NCBI GenBank assembly: GCA_003566395.1
Contig: PXDL01000565.1
Span: forward strand, 1 to 24,090
Direction of reading: 5' to 3'
Source of the DNA: Balneolia bacterium
GTDB lineage: Bacteria; Bacteroidota; Rhodothermia; Balneolales; Cyclonatronaceae
Length of the DNA: 24,090 bases
The position numbers and the translations under genes are program-made. Positions 6,628 through 14,005 of the stretch are shown here, piece by piece. The notes below the pieces were generated by a model. That model was not told the DNA's origin. It saw nothing but the letters and a program-made list of their open reading frames with translations, and made no database searches. The first letter of the stretch is position 1; each line of letters opens with the position of its first letter.

Positions 6628-7314
6628 TCAGGCGTTACCGGGTTCGGGTTTCTCAGGCTTGGCCGGATGATCTTCTGAGGAAGGGGCGTCAGTGGGGGGT
6701 ACGGACTCCGGAGCTTCCGTTTTGGTTTCACTTTGTGATTCGGCAGGCGGCTTCACCTCTGTGGACTTCGGCAGTTCGTTGGGCAGCAACCATTTTGCAA
6801 AAACCAACAACACGATGATGGCGGTTGAAATTGCCACATCAGCGACGTTGAAAATGTAGGGAAAGGAGGGATTCCCGCCCACAAGCGGCATCCAGCCCGG
6901 CCACACAAACTTGAAGTGGATGAAATCAACTACATGCCCCTGGAGCATTCCGCCGTATCCGCCCACAAAGCCCATATAAAAGCGATCCAGGATGTTTCCG
7001 AGGGCACCGCCTACAATCAGCCCCATGCAGAACATGAAGCCGACAGGGGCAAAGCGCATCACGCTGAGTGAGTACCAGACAATCGCACAGGTGGCTATAA
7101 TAGCCACTATGCTGATCACCCAGGTCGGTGCCCAAGAGATACCCATCGCCATGCCGGGATTGGTGGTAAAATTGAGGGCAAGCCAACCTTCAACCAGTGT
7201 CTTTTGCTGGAGGTCGGGTGTGGTCCGGACCAGCGTTTTGGTCCACTGGTCGAGAATAATCACTACGGCCGCAACGGCGGTAAACCACGTGATTTTTTTG
7301 GTGTTTTCAGTCAA
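6628..7314 (-). CDS. lspA: Lipoprotein signal peptidase (signal peptidase II) with acidic C-terminal tail
   Basis: Inner-membrane aspartyl protease that removes the signal peptide of prolipoproteins after lipidation. It has four transmembrane segments (about 10-27, 64-82, 90-110 and 155-175) and the family motifs NFTTNPGMAMGI (about 48-59), GGALGNILDRFYMGFVGG (about 102-119), HVVDFI and FNVADVAIS. The catalytic aspartates by alignment are D130 and D159. The loop between them is about 10 residues longer than in the Pseudomonas enzyme. After the last helix comes a tail of about 50 residues rich in Pro, Glu, Lys and Ser (179-228), absent from typical LspA of about 160-170 residues. The start is TTG at 7314-7312, since no ATG fits before the first helix. 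It lies 12 bases after the dksA-like stop. Confidence 0.95.
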   Translation of the reverse strand: MTENTKKITWFTAVAAVVIILDQWTKTLVRTTPDLQQKTLVEGWLALNFTTNPGMAMGISWAPTWVISIVAIIATCAIVWYSLSVMRFAPVGFMFCMGLIVGGALGNILDRFYMGFVGGYGGMLQGHVVDFIHFKFVWPGWMPLVGGNPSFPYIFNVADVAISTAIIVLLVFAKWLLPNELPKSTEVKPPAESQSETKTEAPESVPPTDAPSSEDHPAKPEKPEPGNA

Positions 7315-7326
7315 AAACAGGCGTGG

Positions 7327-7719
7327 TTACTTTTGCTTAAGTTTGGCTTCAATACTAATCTGTGTATGCGGAACGGCTTCAAGACGTCCTTTGGAAATCT
7401 TTTTGCCTGTTACTTTGCATACACCGTAGGTTTTATTGTCGATGCGTGTGAGAGCATCATCGAGGTAACGGATGAATTTTTTGGTGCGGTTGAAAAGCAT
7501 GTAGGTTTTTTCGCGCTCCTGTGCATCCGTACCTGCATCGGCCATGTGAAACGAATATGCTGACTCATCGGATGCATTTTCGGTGCTTTCACGCAATGAA
7601 GACTGAAGCATTTCAAGGTCGTGCTCGGACTCTGATCTTTTTTTCAGAATAATTTCACGAAAATATTCGAGTTCTTCATCCGAATAGGGAGAAACTCTTT
7701 TTTGTACGTCGTTACTCAT
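7327..7719 (-). CDS. TraR/DksA-family protein with degenerate zinc finger
   Basis: A 130-residue member of the DksA/TraR family, whose members bind RNA polymerase through its secondary channel and modulate transcription, often with (p)ppGpp. Residues about 12-90 form the charged helical coiled-coil (ELEYFREIILKKRSESEHDLEML ... TRIDNKTYG). The C-terminal finger reads YGVCKVTGKKISKGRLEAVPHTQISIEAK. Only the first of the four zinc cysteines survives; the others are T, I and A. This loss is common in Bacteroidota homologues, so the protein is probably folded and functional without zinc. It sits between ileS (18-base gap) and lspA (12-base gap). Acidic residues ADAGTDAQ lie near the coiled-coil tip (about 60-67), where DksA carries its functional aspartates. 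Confidence 0.9.
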   Translation of the reverse strand: MSNDVQKRVSPYSDEELEYFREIILKKRSESEHDLEMLQSSLRESTENASDESAYSFHMADAGTDAQEREKTYMLFNRTKKFIRYLDDALTRIDNKTYGVCKVTGKKISKGRLEAVPHTQISIEAKLKQK

Positions 7720-7737
7720 ATTAATCTACCTGTGTAA

Positions 7738-10700
7738 TCAATTCAATTTACGTTTAATGGCAATAGTTAAGTTTTTGTCATCAATTTCCCATTCTTTCAC
7801 AAAATCATCATCATCGCCCTCCATCGCATTGATGATATCTTCAGACAAAGTTTCATCTTTGATATAGGCGGCCATGGAATCCAAAGCCTTTTGAACGATT
7901 TCATCACCCTGAACTGTAAGTCTGATGCGATCGGTTACATCGAAGTTTGCTTCTTTGCGCATATTCTGAACGCGGTTTACAATCTCTCGCGCAAGGCCTT
8001 CCTGAATGAGGGAATCTGTTAAGTTAGTGTCTGCAGCAACAGTAACGCCTTCCTCAGTTTCTACTTCCCAACCCTTGAGGCCGTCGCGCACTACTAAAAT
8101 ATCATTTTTTCCGAAGGAAACCTTTTCTCCGTCTATATCGAGATCAATGGTACCTTTAGATTCGTATTCGTTTATTTCTTCATTGCTTAGGCCGCTGATG
8201 CGCTGTGCGGCCGCTTTCATTTTCTTCCCGAGTCGTGAGCCCACCACCGGATAATTCGGCTTGGCGCTCTTGTGAACGATGCCGGAATCGTCATCCACAT
8301 ACTCCAATTCTTTCACGTTCACTTCATCCAGAATGATGTTTTTTACCCGCTCAACCGCTTCCCGGTGTTCAGGACTGTGCGTAGGCAGGATGATGCGCGC
8401 CAGGGGTTGACGTACATTTACAGAAATCTTGTTGCGGATGCGCAGCACCGTTGAGCTTATGATCCGGGCCTGCTTCATCCGGTATTCCAGCGCCTTATCG
8501 ATCGAAGTCTCCTCCACGGTAGGATAAAACGAAAGGTGAACCGACTCTTCATCTACTTTATTAATAACATTGAGCTGACGATAGAGCCAGTCGCTGAAAA
8601 ACGGTGCCAGCGGACTCATCAGCTTGGTGAGATTAAACAGGCACTCAAAAAGCGTCTGATAGGCCGAAGTCTTGTCAAGGCTTTTGCCTTCACGCCAGAA
8701 ACGGCGCCGGCTGCGTCGGATGTACCAGTTACTAAGGTCTTCCACAAACTGCTCTATTTCACGGGCCGCCCGGGTGGGTTCATACTCATCGTAATGAATA
8801 TCGACCTCTTTTACGGTGGTGAACATGCGCGAAATGATCCAGCGGTCCATTTCCGAGCGGTCGGCTATGGGAATGGGTTTACCCGCGTAACTCCAGCCGT
8901 CGATGTTGGCATACATCGCCAGAAAAGAATAGGTGTTCATGATGGTGTTGAAGAACTTGCGCTGGGTCTCATTCAAGCCTTCTTCACTGAACTTGAGATT
9001 TTCCCAGGGCGCGGTGTTGCTCATCATATACCAGCGGACCGTATCTGCGCCGTATTTTCGAATCACTTCAAACGGATCGACGGTGTTGCCTTTACTCTTG
9101 CTCATTTTGTTGCCTTTGGCATCAAGCACCAGACCGTTGGAGACTACATTCTGGTAGGCAGGTTTGTCGAAAAGCATGGTTGAAAGCGCATGAAGCGTGT
9201 AAAACCATCCACGCGTTTGATCCACGCCTTCAGCAATAAAATCGGCCGGGAAATTTTCCTTGAATTTATGATTGTTCTCAAAGGGGTAATGCCATTGGCA
9301 AAACGGCATGGCGCCCGAATCAAGCCAGACGTCCACCAGGTCGGGAATCCGTCGGTACGTGCCGCCGTCTTTGTCGGAAGTCCAGGTAATTTCGTCGATG
9401 TAGGGACGGTGAAGATCAAGCTCTTCTTCTTTTGGGATGCCGGCTTTTTCCCGCAGCTCCTGAACCGATCCGATAAATACGATGTCTTTCGGGTCGCGGT
9501 CGTTTATCCAAATCGGTAGCGGTGTGCCCCAGAAACGCTGGCGCGAGATTGCCCAGTCCACATTGTTTTCAAGCCAGGTTCCGAAACGGCCTGTTCCCGT
9601 ACTTTCGGGCTTCCAGTTAATTCCTTTATTCAACTCTACCATGCGGTCGCGAAAAGCCGTAGTCCGGATGAACCAGGACTCCACGGGATAGGACATTAAC
9701 GGAGTGCCCTTACGCCAGTCGTGCGGATAGTTATGCAAATAGGTTTCATGCTTGTAGAGCAGCCCGCGTTCACGCAAATTCCGTGAAATGAGCTTATCGG
9801 CATCTTTAAACCACATGCCTTCATAATCGGGCACTTGCTTGTCAAATTTTCCGTCGCGGCTTACCGGGTTGAAAAGCGGAATTCCGTGTTTTTGACAAAC
9901 GGCATAGTCATCGGCACCAAAAGCCGGAGCAAGGTGAACAATTCCGGTACCGTCTTCGGTCGTCACAAAATCAGCATCAATTACTCTCCACGCCGTGGAT
10001 TTGTCGTGTTGCTTGAGGGCATAATCAAAAACCGGCTTATAGGTTTTGCCCACCAGCTCGCTGCCCGGAATTTCTTTAATAACTTCGTAATCCCCGTCAA
10101 TGACTTCCAGCCGGTCCTTTACAAGAATCAGGTATTCTTCGCTGCCGGTGTCGTTTTTGGGACGAATCAGGACGTAGGTAAGGTCTTTGTGAACCGCCAG
10201 AAGCATGTTTGAGATGAGGGTCCACGGGGTGGTTGTCCAGGCCAGGAAAAAAGTGTCGGGAGCTTCATCAAGCTGAAACTTGATATACACGGAAGGGTCC
10301 TGCACATTTTCGTAACCCAGGCTTACTTCATGCGAGCTGAGCACGGTTCCGCTTCCCGGAGAATACCACTGAATTTTATGGCCTCTGTATAGCAGGTCTT
10401 TTTCATAAAGCTTGCCGAGCGCCCACCAGACCGATTCTATGTAATCGTTTTCAAAGGTAACGTACGGGTTTTCGAGATCAACCCAGTAGCCCATGCGCTT
10501 GGTGAGGTCATCCCATAAGTGCTTATACTTGAGCACGCTTTCACGGCAGAGTTTGTTGTATTCGGCAATACCGTAGGCTTCGACTTCTTCGCGGCCTTTT
10601 AATCCCAGCTCTTTCTCAATTTCGATTTCCACAGGCAGCCCGTGGGTGTCCCATCCGGCTTTGCGATTTACACGAAACCCCTTAATCGTTTTATATCTGC

Positions 10701-10911
10701 AGAACAGATCCTTAACCGTACGCGCAAGTACGTGATGGATTCCCGGTTTACCGTTGGCGGTGGGAGGTCCTTCGTAGAAAGTAAACGGAATACCGTCCTC
10801 ACGGGTGGACAGACTTTTTTCAAAAATCTTATTCTGTTTCCAGTATTCAAGGATTTCCAGCTCAAGTTTCGGGAAATCGACGTTCTTTACTTCTTTGAAT
10901 TTGGCACTCAT
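7738..10911 (-). CDS. ileS: Isoleucyl-tRNA synthetase, IleS2-like with GIHH signature
   Basis: Charges tRNA-Ile with isoleucine in the cytoplasm. At 1057 residues it matches the eukaryote-like (type 2) bacterial IleRS and lacks the C-terminal cysteine zinc finger of type 1. The first class I signature reads G57-I58-H59-H60 within YEGPPTANGKPGIHHVLARTVKD, the GxHH swap of the usual HxGH. KMSKS is at 602-606. The CP1 editing domain is present (TTTPWTL near 220-230, HLAPAFGADDY in the middle), then the tryptophan-rich WFIRTT and WAISRQRFWGTPLPIW blocks and the anticodon-binding helices. Type 2 enzymes resist mupirocin, and the GxHH variant has been linked to very strong resistance. It is the first gene of the ileS - dksA-like - lspA - sufU operon, read from a candidate promoter at 10949-10956. 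Confidence 0.97.
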   Translation of the reverse strand: MSAKFKEVKNVDFPKLELEILEYWKQNKIFEKSLSTREDGIPFTFYEGPPTANGKPGIHHVLARTVKDLFCRYKTIKGFRVNRKAGWDTHGLPVEIEIEKELGLKGREEVEAYGIAEYNKLCRESVLKYKHLWDDLTKRMGYWVDLENPYVTFENDYIESVWWALGKLYEKDLLYRGHKIQWYSPGSGTVLSSHEVSLGYENVQDPSVYIKFQLDEAPDTFFLAWTTTPWTLISNMLLAVHKDLTYVLIRPKNDTGSEEYLILVKDRLEVIDGDYEVIKEIPGSELVGKTYKPVFDYALKQHDKSTAWRVIDADFVTTEDGTGIVHLAPAFGADDYAVCQKHGIPLFNPVSRDGKFDKQVPDYEGMWFKDADKLISRNLRERGLLYKHETYLHNYPHDWRKGTPLMSYPVESWFIRTTAFRDRMVELNKGINWKPESTGTGRFGTWLENNVDWAISRQRFWGTPLPIWINDRDPKDIVFIGSVQELREKAGIPKEEELDLHRPYIDEITWTSDKDGGTYRRIPDLVDVWLDSGAMPFCQWHYPFENNHKFKENFPADFIAEGVDQTRGWFYTLHALSTMLFDKPAYQNVVSNGLVLDAKGNKMSKSKGNTVDPFEVIRKYGADTVRWYMMSNTAPWENLKFSEEGLNETQRKFFNTIMNTYSFLAMYANIDGWSYAGKPIPIADRSEMDRWIISRMFTTVKEVDIHYDEYEPTRAAREIEQFVEDLSNWYIRRSRRRFWREGKSLDKTSAYQTLFECLFNLTKLMSPLAPFFSDWLYRQLNVINKVDEESVHLSFYPTVEETSIDKALEYRMKQARIISSTVLRIRNKISVNVRQPLARIILPTHSPEHREAVERVKNIILDEVNVKELEYVDDDSGIVHKSAKPNYPVVGSRLGKKMKAAAQRISGLSNEEINEYESKGTIDLDIDGEKVSFGKNDILVVRDGLKGWEVETEEGVTVAADTNLTDSLIQEGLAREIVNRVQNMRKEANFDVTDRIRLTVQGDEIVQKALDSMAAYIKDETLSEDIINAMEGDDDDFVKEWEIDDKNLTIAIKRKLN

Positions 10912-10948
10912 GTGTGCAATGTAGCTTTTGCGATTTTGATTAAGAAGG

Positions 10949-10956
10949 CAAATATA
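10949..10956 (-). promoter_or_regulatory. Candidate promoter of the ileS operon, -7 box
   Basis: The minus strand reads TATATTTG, an exact TAnnTTTG match and the same octamer as the box before leuS. It is about 38 bases upstream of the ileS ATG. No good TTG is seen at -33. That position overlaps the inverted repeat at 10976-10993. Confidence 0.5.
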
Positions 10957-10975
10957 CGAATTTTACTACTATTGC

Positions 10976-10993
10976 ATCAGAATCATTTCTGAT
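10976..10993. promoter_or_regulatory. Inverted repeat between divergent ileS and lipoprotein genes
   Basis: ATCAGAA (10976-10982) and TTCTGAT (10987-10993) form a perfect 7-bp inverted repeat around a 4-base centre. It lies where the upstream promoter element of ileS should be and about 40 bases before the plus-strand lipoprotein gene. It may be an operator acting on one or both genes. No U-tract follows, so a terminator is unlikely. Confidence 0.35.
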
Positions 10994-11029
10994 GATCTGT
11001 TCTCTGCTAACCGTTATAATGCTTGTTCT

Positions 11030-11605
11030 ATGAAGTTTTGTATTTTCCTAACCTTAATATTAATAATATTTACGGGCGTATCCTGCACAGAGGAGGAGAC
11101 CGAAGGAAACGAGGAATACGCGGGTTCTGCCGCCCTGGATGCAGAAACGCAGCTGGAAAAAATAAGCGAATTGGAGCAGCAGTTTTCACGTCTGATGACC
11201 ACCAATCCGGATAGTCCCGATTTCACGCCCTCAGCCCGCTATCTTGCCGAAGAGTACCGCCTGTTTGCAGATAACCACAGCGAGCATGAAGAAGCTGCCG
11301 AAATGATGTTCCGGGCGGCTAATTTGCAGGCTGACGCCCTCGAAAGCCCGTCTATAGCAGTCGGGCTTTTCAGACAGGTGCAACGGCGATGGCCCGATAG
11401 TGAACAGGCCGACCGCTCCCTTTTTCTTGCAGGTTACACTTATAATCACGGAATGGGCCGGCACGAACTTGCCCGTGACATGTACGAAAAGCTGTTGGTT
11501 GAGTATCCCGATTCGGAGCTGCGGCAGGCCGTGGAAGACGAACTGCGGTTTATGGGCTCCGATCCCGAAGAGTTTTTAAGAGAGTTTCGCAATCAGGATG
11601 ACTAA
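11030..11605 (+). CDS. Small lipoprotein with TPR-like helices (BamD/YbgF-like)
   Basis: 191 residues starting MKFCIFLTLILIIFTGVSC. This is a short lipoprotein signal peptide with the probable lipidated Cys at 19. The lipobox G-V-S-C is atypical at -3, where L is preferred. Directly after the Cys comes an acid-rich run TEEETEGNEE, which resembles the Bacteroidota lipoprotein export signal for surface display. The remainder is helical with TPR-like pairs: SARYLAEEYRLFADNHSEHEEAAEMMFRAANLQ, then LFRQVQRRWPDSEQADRSLFLAGYTYNHGMGRHELARDMYEKLLVEYPDSELRQAVEDEL. The WPDSEQADRSLFLAGY and YPDSELRQ spacing recalls BamD and YbgF/CpoB repeats. No specific role is known to me. It diverges from ileS and is followed after 48 bases by the phosphatase gene. 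Confidence 0.8.
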   Translation: MKFCIFLTLILIIFTGVSCTEEETEGNEEYAGSAALDAETQLEKISELEQQFSRLMTTNPDSPDFTPSARYLAEEYRLFADNHSEHEEAAEMMFRAANLQADALESPSIAVGLFRQVQRRWPDSEQADRSLFLAGYTYNHGMGRHELARDMYEKLLVEYPDSELRQAVEDELRFMGSDPEEFLREFRNQDD

Positions 11606-11653
11606 CGGTACTTTCTTACATCAAGGCTTTTTTTTCAACCCAAAACTAATCCA

Positions 11654-12181
11654 ATGTCTCCATTACAATCGCTGCCTCCTTTGAGGCCCATTACTGAAGA
11701 AAATCCCTATAAAATAGTATTTGTCTGCCTCGGCAATATCTGCCGTAGTCCCACCGGAGAAGGGGTGATGCAGCATCTTATAAATGAAAACGGTTTTCAA
11801 AACTATTTCGAAATCGATTCGGCCGGTACCTCCGCCTGGCATGAGGGAGAGCCGGCCAACAGCAAAAGCCGCTCGGTTGCAGAATCTCACGGGGTGAAGC
11901 TGCTCAGCAGAGCGAGACAGTTTGAAAAGCGTGATTTCGAGCATTTCGATCTCATAATTGCGATGGATCTTGAAAACAAAAAGAACCTACTGGCCCTTGC
12001 CGGCACCGAGGATCATAAAGAGAAGGTGCAACTCCTTCGTAATTACGACGATACTCCTGAAGACGGTCAGGTTCCGGATCCGTATTACGGCGGGCTTTCC
12101 GGGTTCGAAAATGTGTTCCAAATCGTTCAGCGCTCCTGCAAAGCCCTCTTCGAAAAGCTTAAGCCCCAGATTTCGCCATGA
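11654..12181 (+). CDS. Low-molecular-weight phosphatase (protein-tyrosine / ribulosamine-5-phosphatase type)
   Basis: 175 residues of the LMW-PTP fold. The active-site P-loop is C25-LGNIC-R31-S (VFVCLGNICRSPTGEG), with the second cysteine (C30) typical of redox-protected members. The general acid is D142 in VPDPYYGG. The N-terminal 18 residues before the first strand are a short extension. The stop codon overlaps the start of the kinase gene by 4 bases (ATGA), so the two are probably translationally coupled. In this family some enzymes remove the 5-phosphate from protein-bound ribulosamine and erythrulosamine phosphates, and bacterial fructosamine-kinase genes are known to lie next to LMW-PTP genes. 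I therefore favour a protein-repair role over tyrosine-phosphate signalling. No bacterial tyrosine kinase or capsule gene is nearby. Confidence 0.92.
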   Translation: MSPLQSLPPLRPITEENPYKIVFVCLGNICRSPTGEGVMQHLINENGFQNYFEIDSAGTSAWHEGEPANSKSRSVAESHGVKLLSRARQFEKRDFEHFDLIIAMDLENKKNLLALAGTEDHKEKVQLLRNYDDTPEDGQVPDPYYGGLSGFENVFQIVQRSCKALFEKLKPQISP

Positions 12182-13047
12182 TTCCTGCGTGTATAGCTGA
12201 TGAAATTGAGCAATCGACCGGGCTCAGGCCGGTTCATTCGCAAATGCTGGGCGGGGGTTCCATCAATCAGGCGGCCCGGGCCGCCACCTCCGAAGGCGCT
12301 GTTGTGGTAAAGTGGAACAAGGCCTCTTTGCATCGCATGTTTGAAACCGAGGCTACGGGGCTTCGCCTGCTCTCAGATGCCGGTACGGATCTCGTTATTC
12401 CGAACGTATTTCACCACGGACGTTCCGACAAGCAAGACTACAGCTGGATTGTGATGGAGTACATCCCGGGCGGACGTGGAGGCCGCCAAGCAGACCGATC
12501 TTTCGGTTCCGGACTTGCCGCGCTTCACCGCAACGTGTTCTCGCGATACGGACTTGATCACGACAATTTTATCGGCCGTCTGCCGCAATCCAATACCTTT
12601 TGTGATAGTTGGGTGCCGTTTTTCATGGAGGAGCGAATCGCCCCGCAGTTAAGGCAGGCCGTGGATGCCGGATTGCTGCCCTCATCATGCATTAGCTCCC
12701 TGGATGCACTCCGGCGCCGGGCCGAAGAACTTTTTCCGGATGAGCCGGCTTCCCTGCTGCATGGCGATCTATGGAGCGGAAATTACCTGTACACGTCCCA
12801 AGGCGGCGTTTCCATCATTGATCCGGCGGTGTATTACGGACACCGTGAAATGGAACTGGCGTTTACGGGCTTGTTCGGACGCTTCCCGGAGGATTTTTAT
12901 GATGCGTATGAGGAAGCATGGCCGCTTGAGCCTGGTTTTGAAGCCCGGAAATCCCTGTATAATTTATATCCGGTTTTGGTTCACGTTAATCTGTTCGGCC
13001 ACGGATATACGGGTCAGGCAGCATCCATCATAAAATCGTATAGCTGA
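12178..13047 (+). CDS. Fructosamine/ketosamine-3-kinase family protein
   Basis: 289 residues of the FN3K family, relatives of aminoglycoside and choline kinases. These phosphorylate the 3-hydroxyl of sugar adducts on protein amines so that the adduct breaks down and the amine is freed. Motifs in order: glycine-rich loop LGGGSINQA (24-32), ATP-binding lysine K45 (VVVKW), hinge VMEYIPGG (92-99), catalytic loop LLHGDLWSGN (193-202, D197), metal-binding D215 in IIDPAVYYGHREMELAF. The loop position that is a conserved, redox-active Cys in many FN3Ks is Ser (S28) here. Bacterial members studied so far prefer ribulosamines and erythrulosamines over fructosamines. The start overlaps the phosphatase stop by 4 bases, which matches a dephosphorylate-then-rephosphorylate pathway. 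It is cytoplasmic. Confidence 0.93.
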   Translation: MIPACIADEIEQSTGLRPVHSQMLGGGSINQAARAATSEGAVVVKWNKASLHRMFETEATGLRLLSDAGTDLVIPNVFHHGRSDKQDYSWIVMEYIPGGRGGRQADRSFGSGLAALHRNVFSRYGLDHDNFIGRLPQSNTFCDSWVPFFMEERIAPQLRQAVDAGLLPSSCISSLDALRRRAEELFPDEPASLLHGDLWSGNYLYTSQGGVSIIDPAVYYGHREMELAFTGLFGRFPEDFYDAYEEAWPLEPGFEARKSLYNLYPVLVHVNLFGHGYTGQAASIIKSYS

Positions 13048-13057
13048 GGTCTTCAAT

Positions 13058-13798
13058 ATGCGAATTGTAAGTTTAGTACCCAGCCTCACCGAGCTGCTCT
13101 ATGATTTAGGGCTGGGCGATTCGGTTGTGGGAAGAACCCGTTTCTGTGTTCATCCTTCTTCGAAGGTTGATGATGCGGCCATAATCGGGGGAACGAAAAA
13201 TCCGATTCCCGAAAAAATTCACGGTCTGAAACCCGACCTTGTTATAGCGAACTATGAGGAAAATCGCCGTGAAGATGTTGAAGACATCCGTACGTTCTCA
13301 GAAGTATTGGTAACCGATATCTCCGGAGTACAACAGGCCCTGGAAGCTATCACCATTATTGGTGAAAAAACCGGAAAAGAGCGGGAAGCTGTGAAAATCC
13401 GGACCGATATCGAAGCGCTGATTCCATCTGAAGGAAGCTTCCCAAAACTGAGGGCTGCTTATCTGATTTGGGAAAAACCCTGCATGACTGTCGGCGGGGA
13501 TACCTATATTCACGATGTGATGCGAATATGGGGGCTGGAAAATGTTTTCGGTGCCCGTACGCGTTATCCGGAAATCAGCGGGGATGATCTGCGGTCGGAA
13601 TCACCCGAAGTGTTGATGCTGAGCAGTGAACCGTATCCTTTTCAGGATAAGCACGTCAGGCAGTATGAAGAACTGCTGCCGGATACGGTGCCTGTGCTGG
13701 TGAACGGTGAGTTTTTCAGCTGGTATGGCTCGCGGATGCGGAAAGCGTTTACCTGGTTGAATAGCTGGCGCGCGGGCCTTAAAGAATTAACGGCCTGA
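13058..13798 (+). CDS. BtuF/TroA-like helical-backbone binding protein without signal peptide
   Basis: 246 residues of the periplasmic-binding-protein fold used for cobalamin and iron-siderophore uptake (COG0614-like). The sequence starts directly with the first domain strand (MRIVSLVPSLTELLYDLGLGDSVVGRTRFCVHP), followed by IGGTKNPIPEKIHGLKPDLVIANYEEN, the inter-domain helix EALEAITIIGEKTG, TVGGDTYIHDVMRIWGLENVFG and a C-terminal lobe with LLSSEPYPF. No signal peptide or lipobox is present. The upstream frame is closed by TAA 27 bases before the ATG, so no secreted start is hidden there. No permease or ATPase gene is nearby. It therefore looks cytoplasmic, perhaps a corrinoid or metal-complex binder. 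It lies 10 bases after the kinase gene and probably shares its transcript. Confidence 0.85.
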   Translation: MRIVSLVPSLTELLYDLGLGDSVVGRTRFCVHPSSKVDDAAIIGGTKNPIPEKIHGLKPDLVIANYEENRREDVEDIRTFSEVLVTDISGVQQALEAITIIGEKTGKEREAVKIRTDIEALIPSEGSFPKLRAAYLIWEKPCMTVGGDTYIHDVMRIWGLENVFGARTRYPEISGDDLRSESPEVLMLSSEPYPFQDKHVRQYEELLPDTVPVLVNGEFFSWYGSRMRKAFTWLNSWRAGLKELTA

Positions 13799-13978
13799 GT
13801 GCGGCATACCATAGCCGATGAATCGTCGTTTTCAAATTCTGAGCCCGTACTCAGTTAAATCAAAAAAACGTGTAGAAGGTTTTTGGAGTTAGTCTTATAA
13901 CGCCTTCGTGGCATTGATTCAGTTTTGGGTGGCATCCACGCGGTCGTACTTACACAAGCGTGACATCCGGACCTGTAA

Positions 13979-13986
13979 TATTTTTG
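13979..13986 (+). promoter_or_regulatory. Candidate promoter of the TPR-DUF4292-EnvC operon, -7 box
   Basis: TATTTTTG matches TAnnTTTG and is the same octamer as the box at 783-790. Transcription would start near 13993, giving a leader of only about 13 bases before the ATG at 14006. No clear -33 TTG is seen at the right distance. Confidence 0.5.
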
Positions 13987-14005
13987 AAACGTTCAATTGA
14001 ACACC

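Noticed and set aside
8536..9183. 215-codon open frame on the plus strand inside ileS
   Set aside because: It is antisense to conserved IleRS sequence and has no recognisable domain or start context.
11015..11020. TATAAT hexamer just before the lipoprotein gene as a -10 box
   Set aside because: It is only 9 bases from the ATG, the -35 partner is absent, and the other promoters in the window look like TAnnTTTG.
11626..11637. T8 run after the lipoprotein gene as an intrinsic terminator
   Set aside because: No stem precedes the T-run, so it is not a convincing terminator.
13839..13854. CTGAG/CTCAG hairpin after the BtuF-like gene as a terminator
   Set aside because: It has only 5 bp and no T-run after it on the plus strand; an A-run follows instead.
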